Shown here in pieces: positions 34,644 to 44,123 of a stretch of DNA of 64,000 nucleotides (the first letter of the stretch is position 1; every line of letters begins with the position of its first letter). The notes under the pieces were generated by a model. It ran no database searches, was not told the DNA's origin, and worked only from the letters and a program-made list of their open reading frames with translations. Source of the DNA: Robinsoniella peoriensis (GTDB lineage: Bacteria > Bacillota > Clostridia > Lachnospirales > Lachnospiraceae); the NCBI RefSeq assembly GCF_000797495.1, contig NZ_JTGN01000006.1, forward strand, positions 154,583 through 218,582. Direction: 5' to 3'. The translations under genes were made by a program, and so were the position numbers.

Positions 34644-37600
34644 CTAAAAGTTTATTTTCTTACTGTCAGAATACGAACTATAGATTCTCTTGCTTCCCGC
34701 CTTATTGTATCCTCTTACTTTAAACCGGTAGGTTCTGCCCTTTTTCAATCCGGATTTGGTATAGGAAGAAACTTTGGATGATTTTGTAGCTATCTTCTTA
34801 TAATCACCTTTATTTGTCTTCATATAGATCACATATCCGTCCGTTCCTGACCTTCTGCTCCAGTTAATGGTGACTTTTCCTTTTCCGTCTTTCTTTACTT
34901 TAAGCAGATGAGGTTTTTTCGGTGCCGTTGCCGTGGTCATTACGGATGAGCAGGAGCCATACTTCTTTTCTTTTCCAAGCTGGCTGTATGCCTTTACCTT
35001 GTACTTGTAGTCTGATGCTGATTTCAGTCCCGTATCCACATAACTCGTGGATGTTGTAGTCTTTATTTTTGTCCATTTCTTTGCAGTGCTGTTATATCGG
35101 TATACAACATAGCCCTTGGCATTCGATGCTTTCTTCCAGCTGATCTGAAGGCTGCCTGACTTATGTCTGGATGCTTTTAATCCGGTTGGCTTTCCTGGTT
35201 TCTTCAGGATCAACTTGCTCCACTGTGCATAGACAGTCGTATTTGCGTTTAACCTGCATACTTCGCCTTCCCTGATCTGGGTTCCGCCCGATGCTGCGGT
35301 AAACCAGCCCTTGAAGGAATAGCCTTCTCTTGACGGAACCGGAAGCCTGCCATATGCTGCTTCCTTTGTTACCGTAATCGAAGCAGGGCTTACTTTTCCG
35401 CCTCTTGGGTCAAATGCTAACTTGTAAGTTGTGATTACTGTCTTTTGCTCAAACTCTGCGGTGACGTTTACGTTCTGTTCCGGCATAACGAAGCTGCTGC
35501 CGGTCAGTTTCACATTTCCATTATTGACCTTCAGACTTCCTGCTTTCAAGAAATATCCGTCATTAGGTACAACCGTCAGCGTAATTAATTCTCCAGCTGC
35601 CGCTTCCGGTTTGTCTGCTGCAACGTTTCCGTGTTCCATAGCCGGATCTATAATTACTTTAAACGTTTCTGCTGCCAGCTGTTCAAACTCTGCGGTAATC
35701 ATTACATCCTGTTCCGGCATAAGGAAGCTGTTATCTGTCACTTCCACAGCGCCGTCATTAACCTTCAGGCTTCCTTCTTTCAGCTGATATCCTTCTTCCG
35801 GTACAATCGTCAGCGCAACCATTTCTCCCGCTGCTGCTTCTGATTTATCCGCTTCGACGTTTCCGTGTTCCATAGCAGGATCAATTGAAATTGTATGCAT
35901 CTCTCCTGTCGTCTGTTCAAACTCTGCCGTAATCGTAACATCCTGCCCTGGCATAACAAAGCTGTTATTTGCCACTTCTACGGCGCCGTCATTTACTTTC
36001 AGGCTTCCCGCTGTCAGCATATATCCTTCTTGCGGAATAATCGACAGTGTAACTGTCTCTCCTTCTGCTGCCTCTGTCTTATCTGCCTCAATTCTTCCGT
36101 GTTCCATAGACGGGTCAATCGTAACTGTATGCGTTTCTGCAGACAGCTGTTCAAACTCTGCCGTAATCATTACATCCTGTTCCGGCATAAGGAAGCTGTT
36201 ATCTGTTACTTCTACTTCACCGCCATTCACTTGCAGACTTCCCTCGGTCAGCAGATATCCCTCTTCCGGTGTAACCGTCAGCGTAACTGTATCTCCTGCT
36301 GCTGCCTCTGTCTTATCTGCCTCAATTCTACCGTGTTCCATTGCCGGATCTATGGTGACTGTATGCATTTGTGCAGGCTGCTGTTCAAATTCCGCCGTAA
36401 CCATTACATCCTGTTCCGGCATGATAAACCTGTTGTCAGTCACTTCCACATCACCATTGTTAACCTTCAGGCTTCCCTCTTTCAGAATATAGCCTTCATC
36501 AGGTTCAACGGTAAGGTTTACCTCTTCTCCTGCTACCGCTTCCGTCTTATCACTCTCAATTTCTCCATTTGTCATATTGGTATCAATTGTAATTTCATAA
36601 GATTGTACTGGTACTCTGTTATTCGGCATGAACATACGTATCCAGTGAAAATTGAGCCAGTCACTCTGTGTAATTGCCAGATCTTGTATTCCCACAGGGC
36701 ATCCTTCTGATATACTCTGGTCTGTGACTACATAATTCGCCCAGCTTCCGCTGCTGAGTGATACAGAAGAGAACACTTCACCTGCAGCAGATCCGGTATG
36801 CAGTTTCAGGATATTTCTGGCATTCGGATAGCTGTATTTTACCTGATATTTTTCTATACCATTTTTAAAGTCCACGTTCTTATAGAGGATATAGGCATCT
36901 TTTCCCTGAAATGCCACCCCGCTGACTCCATCAGCAGCTGTAGAACTCTTCTCATCAGCCTCGGCACCTTTCAATTCAACGATAGTACCGTCATAAACCA
37001 TTACCGGTTTCTCAGCTTTTATAGAATGATCAGAATTTAATACTGCCTTAATGACAAGATTCGTTTCCTTTTCTTCCGGTATACCAACTGTTAATACTCC
37101 GGTTGTCTCATCTATGGAAATGTTGGCAGCATTTCCATCCAGTTCCCAGGTAACTGACTTTTCTTCTGTCCTGTAACCCAGATCATCCAATGTTAATGCG
37201 GTCAATGTATATTCTGTTTCCCCGTCCTGAGGTGCACATACAATATCCTCACCGGTCAGCTCCAGGCTCTGAACACTTGATCCTGCATCCTTTTGTGAAA
37301 ATTGTAAATTAACCAGATTTAAAGCTCCTGGATTTGCAACAATGTATAAGTCATGGAGTCCTTTCACCTGTTCCGGATTTACATCAATCCAGGATTGTCC
37401 GGAAATTCCCCATGCTCCTGTAGTTTCGCAATCTACTCTGCCAATCAATGGACCTGTGCTGGAATCCAATCGCAGGTCAATGCTTCCAACCCTTGATAAA
37501 TTTCCTGTCTCATAGACTGCTGTGAACCTTTTTGCCCCTTCTTTGAAGTCCACATTCTTAAATGCAACGTAGCTTCCGTTTTTATCCATCCCGGCCTTGG

Positions 37601-40600
37601 TTCCCTGGTTAACAGCACCATTTCCATAAGTATCTGCCGTTACTGCATCTGCCTTTTCATACAGATCTCTCGTTTGAATGGCCGTCTTATGAACACTTAC
37701 CTTCACATCCTTAGTCAGATTTTCTCCATTAACTGATGCCTGTATCCGAATCTCAGCTTCACCTTCTGCCTGTGCCTTAAGAAATCCTCTGTCATCAACA
37801 GTAACTACTTCTTCGTTGCCGGATTCATAGCTGATATTTATCGGTAATACAAAATGTCCTGCCGAGGTCTTAGCCTTCACATCAATCCACGCGGTGTCAT
37901 TCTTTTCCAGTACCAGGTTCACGTCATCTGCAGTCAATTCCGCTCCCTGCTCTCCTACATAGATTGTATACTGGTCTCTCAGACCTTTTCCTTCTGCCGT
38001 TATGACTGCGGTTCCCGGAGCAATTGCTGTGACCAGCCCATTTTCTCCTACCGAGGCAATTGATTCGTCACTGCTGGCAAAGGTTGTCCCTTCCGGATTT
38101 TCCACGGAATAGCCTTTTTCGGTTCTCATTGATACCGACATCTGAATCGTTTGACCCGGATTGACTGCCGCAGATGCCTGACCGTTATCTTCAGCCGATA
38201 TAAATAATATTTTCGGTGTATCGTTCTTATCACCATAACGGAATTCCGGCAATAATCCAATTCCGCTTGTATCTATTGGAGAAATTCCAATTGCCATTGC
38301 CGGTGAGTCTGCTTTTAAGCGGTAATCACGATTTTGGGCATCCACAAACTGCGGATCTTCCATGATACTGTTTTGGTCATATTTATGCTTATTTTTACTG
38401 CTTTGCTTCCAGTCTGACAGGCTGAGTTTGCTGCCCAGCACCTCAAATTCCGCCTTGCCCTTTGCATTGAAGTAGAGGTTATTGTCCATAACGCTTAGAG
38501 AATCCAGCGCTGCTGTACCCGATACATTATAGGAGCCATCATCAAATTTCAGAAGAACACGATCTCCCGCTCCGTCTTCACTCCACGTACCGTTATTATG
38601 CAAAGTTCCGCCTGTATTCGAATAAACAATATTATTTTTGAATGCCATGCCTCCGCTCGGCTCAATATACGGCCCGATATTTGCTGCACCATTATAGGCA
38701 TATCCAATATCAAACACATTATTTGCCACATAGTTGGAGATACTCTTCATCATCGTTCCCGCGTTAACTGAAACTGCATTTTCATCGTATATAACATTGT
38801 TGGTTACCATGGTGTGATGGGTGGCATCGTCCGTAAAAATACTATGTCCCCTCCAGCCGGTAGTCGCTACCCCACGGTATGCATTATAGATAATATTGTG
38901 GTCGATCCAGTTGTCCCGTCCGGTTCCCCAGCCTTCAATTCCCCCGCCGTCACCGGAACGGATACCGGTATTGAATATGGTATTGTACCCGATATAATTA
39001 TTCATTGTCTGGTTATATTTCCAATGATCTTCAAACGGTACATCTACACCGATTGCAGAAAAGACACCATACCTTACACCCTTCATGGAAATTCCATAAC
39101 GTGGAACTTCTGAAATATTATTATGCGTAATCGTATTATCTCCGCTGTTCATGAGATAAATCCCAGATCCATGGCTGACGAATTTCCCTGCATCTTTAAT
39201 TCTATTGTTGGTAACCGTATTGTTCTTGTTGATATAATTTAAGCTTCCGGGATTTTCTCCTATCATGAAAATTCCCGCATATCCGGTATTCTGGATATCA
39301 TTTCCGGAGATTGTATTTTCCTGACTGTAATGGTTCATCACTACCGCCATATATCCGGCATTCTTCAGAATACAATTGCTTACGGTAACGTTGGATGTAT
39401 TGTCCAAATCAACAATACCTTTCAGGTTGCTCTCATATTCCTCCGTCTTGTCACCTTTGCGACCGGCATGTGCCAGCAGATTTTCCCCGAATCCATTCAT
39501 TTCCAGCTGCAATCCGTCAATTGTAATATTCCGGACCAGATTTTCATTTGTTCCCTGCAGATAAAAAATTCTGTCTGTGGACGGTGCAATGATTTCACTG
39601 TTTTCCGGCAACGTTCCATCTAACGGTTTGTAGTAAAGCGTGCTGCCTGCAATCGCCCATTCACCCGGCTCATTGATATATTCCTTTGCACCCTGCAGAT
39701 ACTGCACTCCTCCGGAGAATTGCCCCCCTGGAAAATCGGTTGCCAGATTGCTGCCATTTACTGAAGTTACTTTCAGCACTTCGCCAAACCAGCTGGTAGC
39801 ACCTCCTAATACAGCCTGCATATGTGTCTGATCCTCAACCTTAACATTCTGCCACTTCACTTCTTTGGCATTTGGCAGGCGTTCTCCATTTGCAAACAGA
39901 GAATAAAATCCTTCCCGACCGGTAATATCAGCTTCATAAATGCCGTCCCCGTCTTTATCTGTCCATCCAGTAACGGGAGAACCTCCTACAACACGTACTT
40001 CTTCCTCTTCATAATTTTTATAGGTAATTCGATAAGTATCATCACAATCCTCCGGACCGATATGAACAGCATCCTTTAGATAATAGTTTCCGCCTCTCAG
40101 GATTACCTGCACATCACTGTCCAATCCTTTTGCCACCAGATTGTGCACAGCCTCCTGTGCCATAGCCAATGACTGATAAGGCGCTTCAAAAGAGCCATTG
40201 CCCGAGTCATCGGAACCATCCGGTGATACATAGATCCGGTTTCCATCTGCTGCTGCTAATCGGAATGAAGCAGTGACCGTTACATCTTCACCCGGCATAG
40301 TGAACAAGGTATCTGTAAGCTGTTTACCGTTTACTTTCAGTGATCCCTCTTCATATGTATAGCCTTTATCCGGCTTCACGGTAAGGAATATCGGTTTTCC
40401 CTGGGCAGCCTGGCTTTGATCTGCAGTAACAGTTCCGCCTTTCATAGATTCATCCACATGGATCTTATATTGCTTTGGCTGAGAAACTCTCACATTATCA
40501 ACGGATATATAATCCTTGCCATACCCGAATCCGATACCTCCATAGGTAAGAGATTCATCCTCAATTTCTGCAAACAAGCTTCCGTTCAGATAAATACGAA

Positions 40601-43600
40601 GTGATTTTCCCACACTTTCCGCCCGCATACGGTAAAGCGTTCCTGGTACCGGATTTTCCTTCATTTTTACAGCTGCAAGCTGCGTCCAGTAATTACCATC
40701 CGCCTTCTGAAGTTCCATCTGCTTTTGTCCATTTGAACGAATCAAAAATTGATAGAATTTTCTTCCCTTTTCCGTGGATGCACGTGTGATTAACCCGAAT
40801 GCTGAATAGTTCTCTGCACCCGGCTGCAGATCTTTGAATATAATGTCCGCTTCTACTGCATAATCGTCCCAATCCTTATTATTAAGTCCCACATAATATT
40901 CACGCCAGCTGCCGGAAGGTTCCCATTTTCCATCCTTTACAACAGCATCTGCAGGATTTAAATTTGTCTGCTTTCCGGACTGATCCGTCCACCGGTCACT
41001 AATGGTTTCATTTTCAAAATCATCACTGAACAGCATATTCAGTTCCCGCGTGTTAATTTTCAATTCTTCACTGCGCGGACCTTCTCCGGAAGCATTTACT
41101 CCCGCTATCTGATATGTATAAGTTGTTTTCTCTTTTATCTGGCTGTCAAGGAAGCCCTTGCCTTCCACATTTTCTCCTATCAGTGTATAGTCTGCTTCCC
41201 CCTCCGCTTTCCGATATACATTTACCCTGTTCTTTGCCACAGGAGTCCACTGTACAAGAACGGCATCAATATCATTTGTCAGCTTTGCATTACGGAGCAC
41301 TTCATCCGGGGCTGATTGTTTTGCCGTCTTAAATGACACAGCATCACTCACCTGGGGAGTGCCTAAATATTCTCTGGTCGTCACACGGACATAGTATGAA
41401 GAATCATACTCCAGCTTATCCGTAGTCGCAACGCTTAGGCGGGTTTCGATTGTCTCTGCAATATTTTTAAATGCTTCATCTGTGGCGATTTCTATCTTAT
41501 AGAGAGAAGCATTTTCACAGTGATTCAAAACGATTGTGGTTGGAATTTTAGCATTTTCACTGCCATTTTCCGGGCTGAGAATTGCAGGCTTTTTCGTTTC
41601 TGCCAGCTTATATCCCCCCATAGCATCCTGCACGTTATCCAATACTTTTTCCTTTTGCACATCATATCCTGCGGGAACCTGAGGGAATTTAGCGTAGACA
41701 TTATCAACGCGCCTGTTTGAATACGGTGCAAAGGATTTATCAATCGTTGCATTAAAGTTGCCTGTACAGAGATTATTCTGTAACGTAAACCCGATTGCCC
41801 GGTCATCCATGTACTGCCAGAATACCCATGTTCTGGAGCCCTCCAATTGTTCCTTCAGTACATTATAGGCATACACATTCCCCAGTCCGCAATACCAGGA
41901 ATATAATGCACCTCCGTCATCCATGGACTGTGAATAATCTTCTAAGATATTATATTCAGCCACATTTCTTTCCGAATGCTGATATTTTTGTGCCAGATTT
42001 CCAATGGAAAAATATTCTCCGTTACTACCGTCCAGCTCGCTTTGGGGCAGCTGGTTCAGATCTTCAAACCGAATGCCGTACTGGCTGCTCTGTCTGCCGA
42101 ACATATCATAAGCTGCACGTGTATCCGGTTTTGTCCTGCTGATTGAGTTTTCATCAGTTCCCACAATGGAAATACCCGCATAGGGAGCCCCTGCAATATA
42201 ATTGAATGCCATCGTGTTCGTGCCGCTTCCAAAAACACCTAATCCGGGTGCATGCTGATACGGCGCCACACCCATGTTATAAATAGAGTTGTACATCACG
42301 ATATTATTATAGTTTACATCAACAGTTCCTACCCCGTATCCATAGAGCTGCACACCGCCGCTTCCCAGATCGTGCATCTGATTATGAAGGATTTCGTTAT
42401 TCTGACCGTAGTGGTTCACGGTAACGCCATAGCTTCCTGAATGCCGTATTTCATTATTGATTAAACGGCAGTTTCTGGTTCCGTCAAAGTAAATGGCAGC
42501 ATCCGGGTTCTCTGCATTTCGGATGATCCAGTCTTCTGGAAATTCATTCTCCGGCAGACGGTCTGTATACTGGAACGTAATTCCGTCAAAGGTCAGATAC
42601 TCTACCATATTTTTGAAATCTTCATCAATGCCGTCACCCTGAAGACGCAGAAGCTCATAGGGTTTTGGAGCTGCAATTTCATCCGTATTAATTGTTTCCT
42701 CATTCTTAGGCCAATAATAGACCTTTCCCGCCTGGCTGTCGATACACCACTCACCGGGCTGATCCAGATATTTCAGAGTATTGATGATATTATAATAGCC
42801 CTCACCAGTACCAAAATGGTCCGGCCAGAAATTGGAGGGGATCTGGGATTGGAGATATGCCGTATTATTACTGGAATCAATGTGTTTTACAAGGGGAATC
42901 GTATTCCAGTACATAACAGGAAGCAGAACCACTTCTACATCCTCATTTCCGTCAAGGCCATCCAGCTCACCGTCCCCAAATACAACCCGCGCGCCTTTCT
43001 CAGGATCATAACTAAGTGGTGCCCGTCCGTAAAACACAGGCCAGTCCCGCCATTTATCCGTATTGAAGCTGCGCGATACCTGCTGACGCTCTCCATTTAC
43101 ATACAAATCATGGAAACGCCAGCCCTGATCTACATCAGCCACATACAGCTTTCCTTCTGCCGCCAGATTCATGCCCTCCACGTCTTCAGCTTTTCCCCAG
43201 CCTGTAATTGGTACCTCGCCGGTAATGACCGCTTTCCCTTCGTTTCTGGCTTTATATACAATCGGATTCTCCTGTGTACCGCTGTCCTGTGGTGTGAATA
43301 CAATTGTCTCCTGTTCATAATACTTCCCGTCTTCTAACAGGACTGTGATTCCGCCATCCGGAAGTTGATCCAGTCCACGAATCGTGTCTCTGGCTGCCTG
43401 GATTGTCTGAAAAGGCTGTGCTTCCGTACCCGGATTGTTGTCAGAGCCTTGTGGTGACACATAATAAAATGTCTCACATTCTTTGCTTTGATAAACTGTT
43501 ACCTTGCATTGCGCCGTTTTTCCGGCATAATCTTTATGTACTGCCTTTATAATTGCCTCACCAGGTTTGACCGGGGTTACGCGGCCTTCTCCATCAACAG

Positions 43601-44069
43601 CTACAATGGACTCATCAGAGCTGCTCCACGTAATCTTTCCGGTACCGCTGGGTTCCGTGTAATATCCCGTTGTCAGATATAAAGGCAATGGATAACCGCT
43701 TTCCATATTTATACTGATTTCCTGATAATTTAGCAGGAACCGGTCTGCTACAGCCACAGATTCTGCTGCTGTATTCGTAACCGCTGCTGTATTCGAAGCT
43801 GCTGCTGTATTCGTAACTGCCGTCGTTTCCGGGACTTCTGTAGTTTCCGTAACTGCCGTCGTTTCCGGGACTTCTATAGTTTCCGGGACTTCTGTAGTTT
43901 CCGTAACTGCCGTCGTTTCCGGGACTTCTATAGTTTCCGGGACTTCTGTCGTTTCCGGGACTTCCGTCGTTTCCGAAGCTTCCGTCTTTTCCGGAGCTGC
44001 TGCATAAGACGTTAACGGATTTAAAACCATAAATACTGATAATACAAGTGCTATCACTCTCTTTTTCAT
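34644..44069 (-). CDS. Giant secreted protein with two parallel beta-helix (GH141-like) domains and many binding repeats
   Basis: 3,141 residues. Signal peptide ending SYAAA; a PETTEV-type low-complexity stalk (about 28-100) and a Big_2 module. Beta-helix 1 spans about 199-830 (FYYVSPQGSDNNPGT, then PFQTIQAARDTIRGL), followed by fibronectin-like modules, a laminin-G-like sandwich (about 1010-1200) and one repeat-type module. Beta-helix 2 spans about 1277-1945 (RIYVSPDGSDDSGNG). Next come Big_2 modules, two CBM6/35-like sandwiches, five 70-residue repeats (about 2490-2880), an InlB-type repeat and two fibronectin domains. No dockerin, SLH or sortase signal, so it may be held by non-covalent binding or released. 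The helix domains resemble GH141 (fucosidase/xylanase) but their substrate is open. ATG follows GGAGGAAA. Confidence 0.82.
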   Translation of the reverse strand: MKKRVIALVLSVFMVLNPLTSYAAAPEKTEASETTEVPETTEVPETIEVPETTAVTETTEVPETIEVPETTAVTETTEVPETTAVTNTAAASNTAAVTNTAAESVAVADRFLLNYQEISINMESGYPLPLYLTTGYYTEPSGTGKITWSSSDESIVAVDGEGRVTPVKPGEAIIKAVHKDYAGKTAQCKVTVYQSKECETFYYVSPQGSDNNPGTEAQPFQTIQAARDTIRGLDQLPDGGITVLLEDGKYYEQETIVFTPQDSGTQENPIVYKARNEGKAVITGEVPITGWGKAEDVEGMNLAAEGKLYVADVDQGWRFHDLYVNGERQQVSRSFNTDKWRDWPVFYGRAPLSYDPEKGARVVFGDGELDGLDGNEDVEVVLLPVMYWNTIPLVKHIDSSNNTAYLQSQIPSNFWPDHFGTGEGYYNIINTLKYLDQPGEWCIDSQAGKVYYWPKNEETINTDEIAAPKPYELLRLQGDGIDEDFKNMVEYLTFDGITFQYTDRLPENEFPEDWIIRNAENPDAAIYFDGTRNCRLINNEIRHSGSYGVTVNHYGQNNEILHNQMHDLGSGGVQLYGYGVGTVDVNYNNIVMYNSIYNMGVAPYQHAPGLGVFGSGTNTMAFNYIAGAPYAGISIVGTDENSISRTKPDTRAAYDMFGRQSSQYGIRFEDLNQLPQSELDGSNGEYFSIGNLAQKYQHSERNVAEYNILEDYSQSMDDGGALYSWYCGLGNVYAYNVLKEQLEGSRTWVFWQYMDDRAIGFTLQNNLCTGNFNATIDKSFAPYSNRRVDNVYAKFPQVPAGYDVQKEKVLDNVQDAMGGYKLAETKKPAILSPENGSENAKIPTTIVLNHCENASLYKIEIATDEAFKNIAETIETRLSVATTDKLEYDSSYYVRVTTREYLGTPQVSDAVSFKTAKQSAPDEVLRNAKLTNDIDAVLVQWTPVAKNRVNVYRKAEGEADYTLIGENVEGKGFLDSQIKEKTTYTYQIAGVNASGEGPRSEELKINTRELNMLFSDDFENETISDRWTDQSGKQTNLNPADAVVKDGKWEPSGSWREYYVGLNNKDWDDYAVEADIIFKDLQPGAENYSAFGLITRASTEKGRKFYQFLIRSNGQKQMELQKADGNYWTQLAAVKMKENPVPGTLYRMRAESVGKSLRIYLNGSLFAEIEDESLTYGGIGFGYGKDYISVDNVRVSQPKQYKIHVDESMKGGTVTADQSQAAQGKPIFLTVKPDKGYTYEEGSLKVNGKQLTDTLFTMPGEDVTVTASFRLAAADGNRIYVSPDGSDDSGNGSFEAPYQSLAMAQEAVHNLVAKGLDSDVQVILRGGNYYLKDAVHIGPEDCDDTYRITYKNYEEEEVRVVGGSPVTGWTDKDGDGIYEADITGREGFYSLFANGERLPNAKEVKWQNVKVEDQTHMQAVLGGATSWFGEVLKVTSVNGSNLATDFPGGQFSGGVQYLQGAKEYINEPGEWAIAGSTLYYKPLDGTLPENSEIIAPSTDRIFYLQGTNENLVRNITIDGLQLEMNGFGENLLAHAGRKGDKTEEYESNLKGIVDLDNTSNVTVSNCILKNAGYMAVVMNHYSQENTISGNDIQNTGYAGIFMIGENPGSLNYINKNNTVTNNRIKDAGKFVSHGSGIYLMNSGDNTITHNNISEVPRYGISMKGVRYGVFSAIGVDVPFEDHWKYNQTMNNYIGYNTIFNTGIRSGDGGGIEGWGTGRDNWIDHNIIYNAYRGVATTGWRGHSIFTDDATHHTMVTNNVIYDENAVSVNAGTMMKSISNYVANNVFDIGYAYNGAANIGPYIEPSGGMAFKNNIVYSNTGGTLHNNGTWSEDGAGDRVLLKFDDGSYNVSGTAALDSLSVMDNNLYFNAKGKAEFEVLGSKLSLSDWKQSSKNKHKYDQNSIMEDPQFVDAQNRDYRLKADSPAMAIGISPIDTSGIGLLPEFRYGDKNDTPKILFISAEDNGQASAAVNPGQTIQMSVSMRTEKGYSVENPEGTTFASSDESIASVGENGLVTAIAPGTAVITAEGKGLRDQYTIYVGEQGAELTADDVNLVLEKNDTAWIDVKAKTSAGHFVLPINISYESGNEEVVTVDDRGFLKAQAEGEAEIRIQASVNGENLTKDVKVSVHKTAIQTRDLYEKADAVTADTYGNGAVNQGTKAGMDKNGSYVAFKNVDFKEGAKRFTAVYETGNLSRVGSIDLRLDSSTGPLIGRVDCETTGAWGISGQSWIDVNPEQVKGLHDLYIVANPGALNLVNLQFSQKDAGSSVQSLELTGEDIVCAPQDGETEYTLTALTLDDLGYRTEEKSVTWELDGNAANISIDETTGVLTVGIPEEKETNLVIKAVLNSDHSIKAEKPVMVYDGTIVELKGAEADEKSSTAADGVSGVAFQGKDAYILYKNVDFKNGIEKYQVKYSYPNARNILKLHTGSAAGEVFSSVSLSSGSWANYVVTDQSISEGCPVGIQDLAITQSDWLNFHWIRMFMPNNRVPVQSYEITIDTNMTNGEIESDKTEAVAGEEVNLTVEPDEGYILKEGSLKVNNGDVEVTDNRFIMPEQDVMVTAEFEQQPAQMHTVTIDPAMEHGRIEADKTEAAAGDTVTLTVTPEEGYLLTEGSLQVNGGEVEVTDNSFLMPEQDVMITAEFEQLSAETHTVTIDPSMEHGRIEADKTEAAEGETVTLSIIPQEGYMLTAGSLKVNDGAVEVANNSFVMPGQDVTITAEFEQTTGEMHTISIDPAMEHGNVEADKSEAAAGEMVALTIVPEEGYQLKEGSLKVNDGAVEVTDNSFLMPEQDVMITAEFEQLAAETFKVIIDPAMEHGNVAADKPEAAAGELITLTVVPNDGYFLKAGSLKVNNGNVKLTGSSFVMPEQNVNVTAEFEQKTVITTYKLAFDPRGGKVSPASITVTKEAAYGRLPVPSREGYSFKGWFTAASGGTQIREGEVCRLNANTTVYAQWSKLILKKPGKPTGLKASRHKSGSLQISWKKASNAKGYVVYRYNSTAKKWTKIKTTTSTSYVDTGLKSASDYKYKVKAYSQLGKEKKYGSCSSVMTTATAPKKPHLLKVKKDGKGKVTINWSRRSGTDGYVIYMKTNKGDYKKIATKSSKVSSYTKSGLKKGRTYRFKVRGYNKAGSKRIYSSYSDSKKINF
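35430..36590. repeat. Five direct repeats of about 210 bp in the giant beta-helix gene
   Basis: Encode five tandem modules with the pattern HTVTIDPAMEHG-R/N-I/V-EADK, then GYxLxEGSLKVN and FxMPEQDVxITAEFEQ, each about 70 residues. The units are similar at DNA level, so recombination could change their number. Confidence 0.85.
43800..43985. repeat. 18 bp tandem repeats encoding the N-terminal stalk
   Basis: About ten units of the type GTTTCCGGGACTTCTGTA (ETTEVP on the coding strand). Expansion or loss would change stalk length in steps of six residues without a frameshift. Confidence 0.8.
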
Positions 44070-44123
44070 CCTGGGTTTCCTCCATATTATATAGTGTTTT
44101 ACTGCTTTCGGAACCTTAGTAAC

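Noticed and set aside
35430..36590. Regular repeats considered as a CRISPR array
   Set aside because: The 210 bp units are continuous, in frame and code for a known kind of binding module; there are no short repeats with unique spacers.
43615..44085. Minus-strand frame with GNDGSYGNYRSPGN repeats overlapping the start of the giant beta-helix gene
   Set aside because: It is the shifted-frame reading of the 18 bp stalk repeats; it has no ribosome binding site and no family resemblance.
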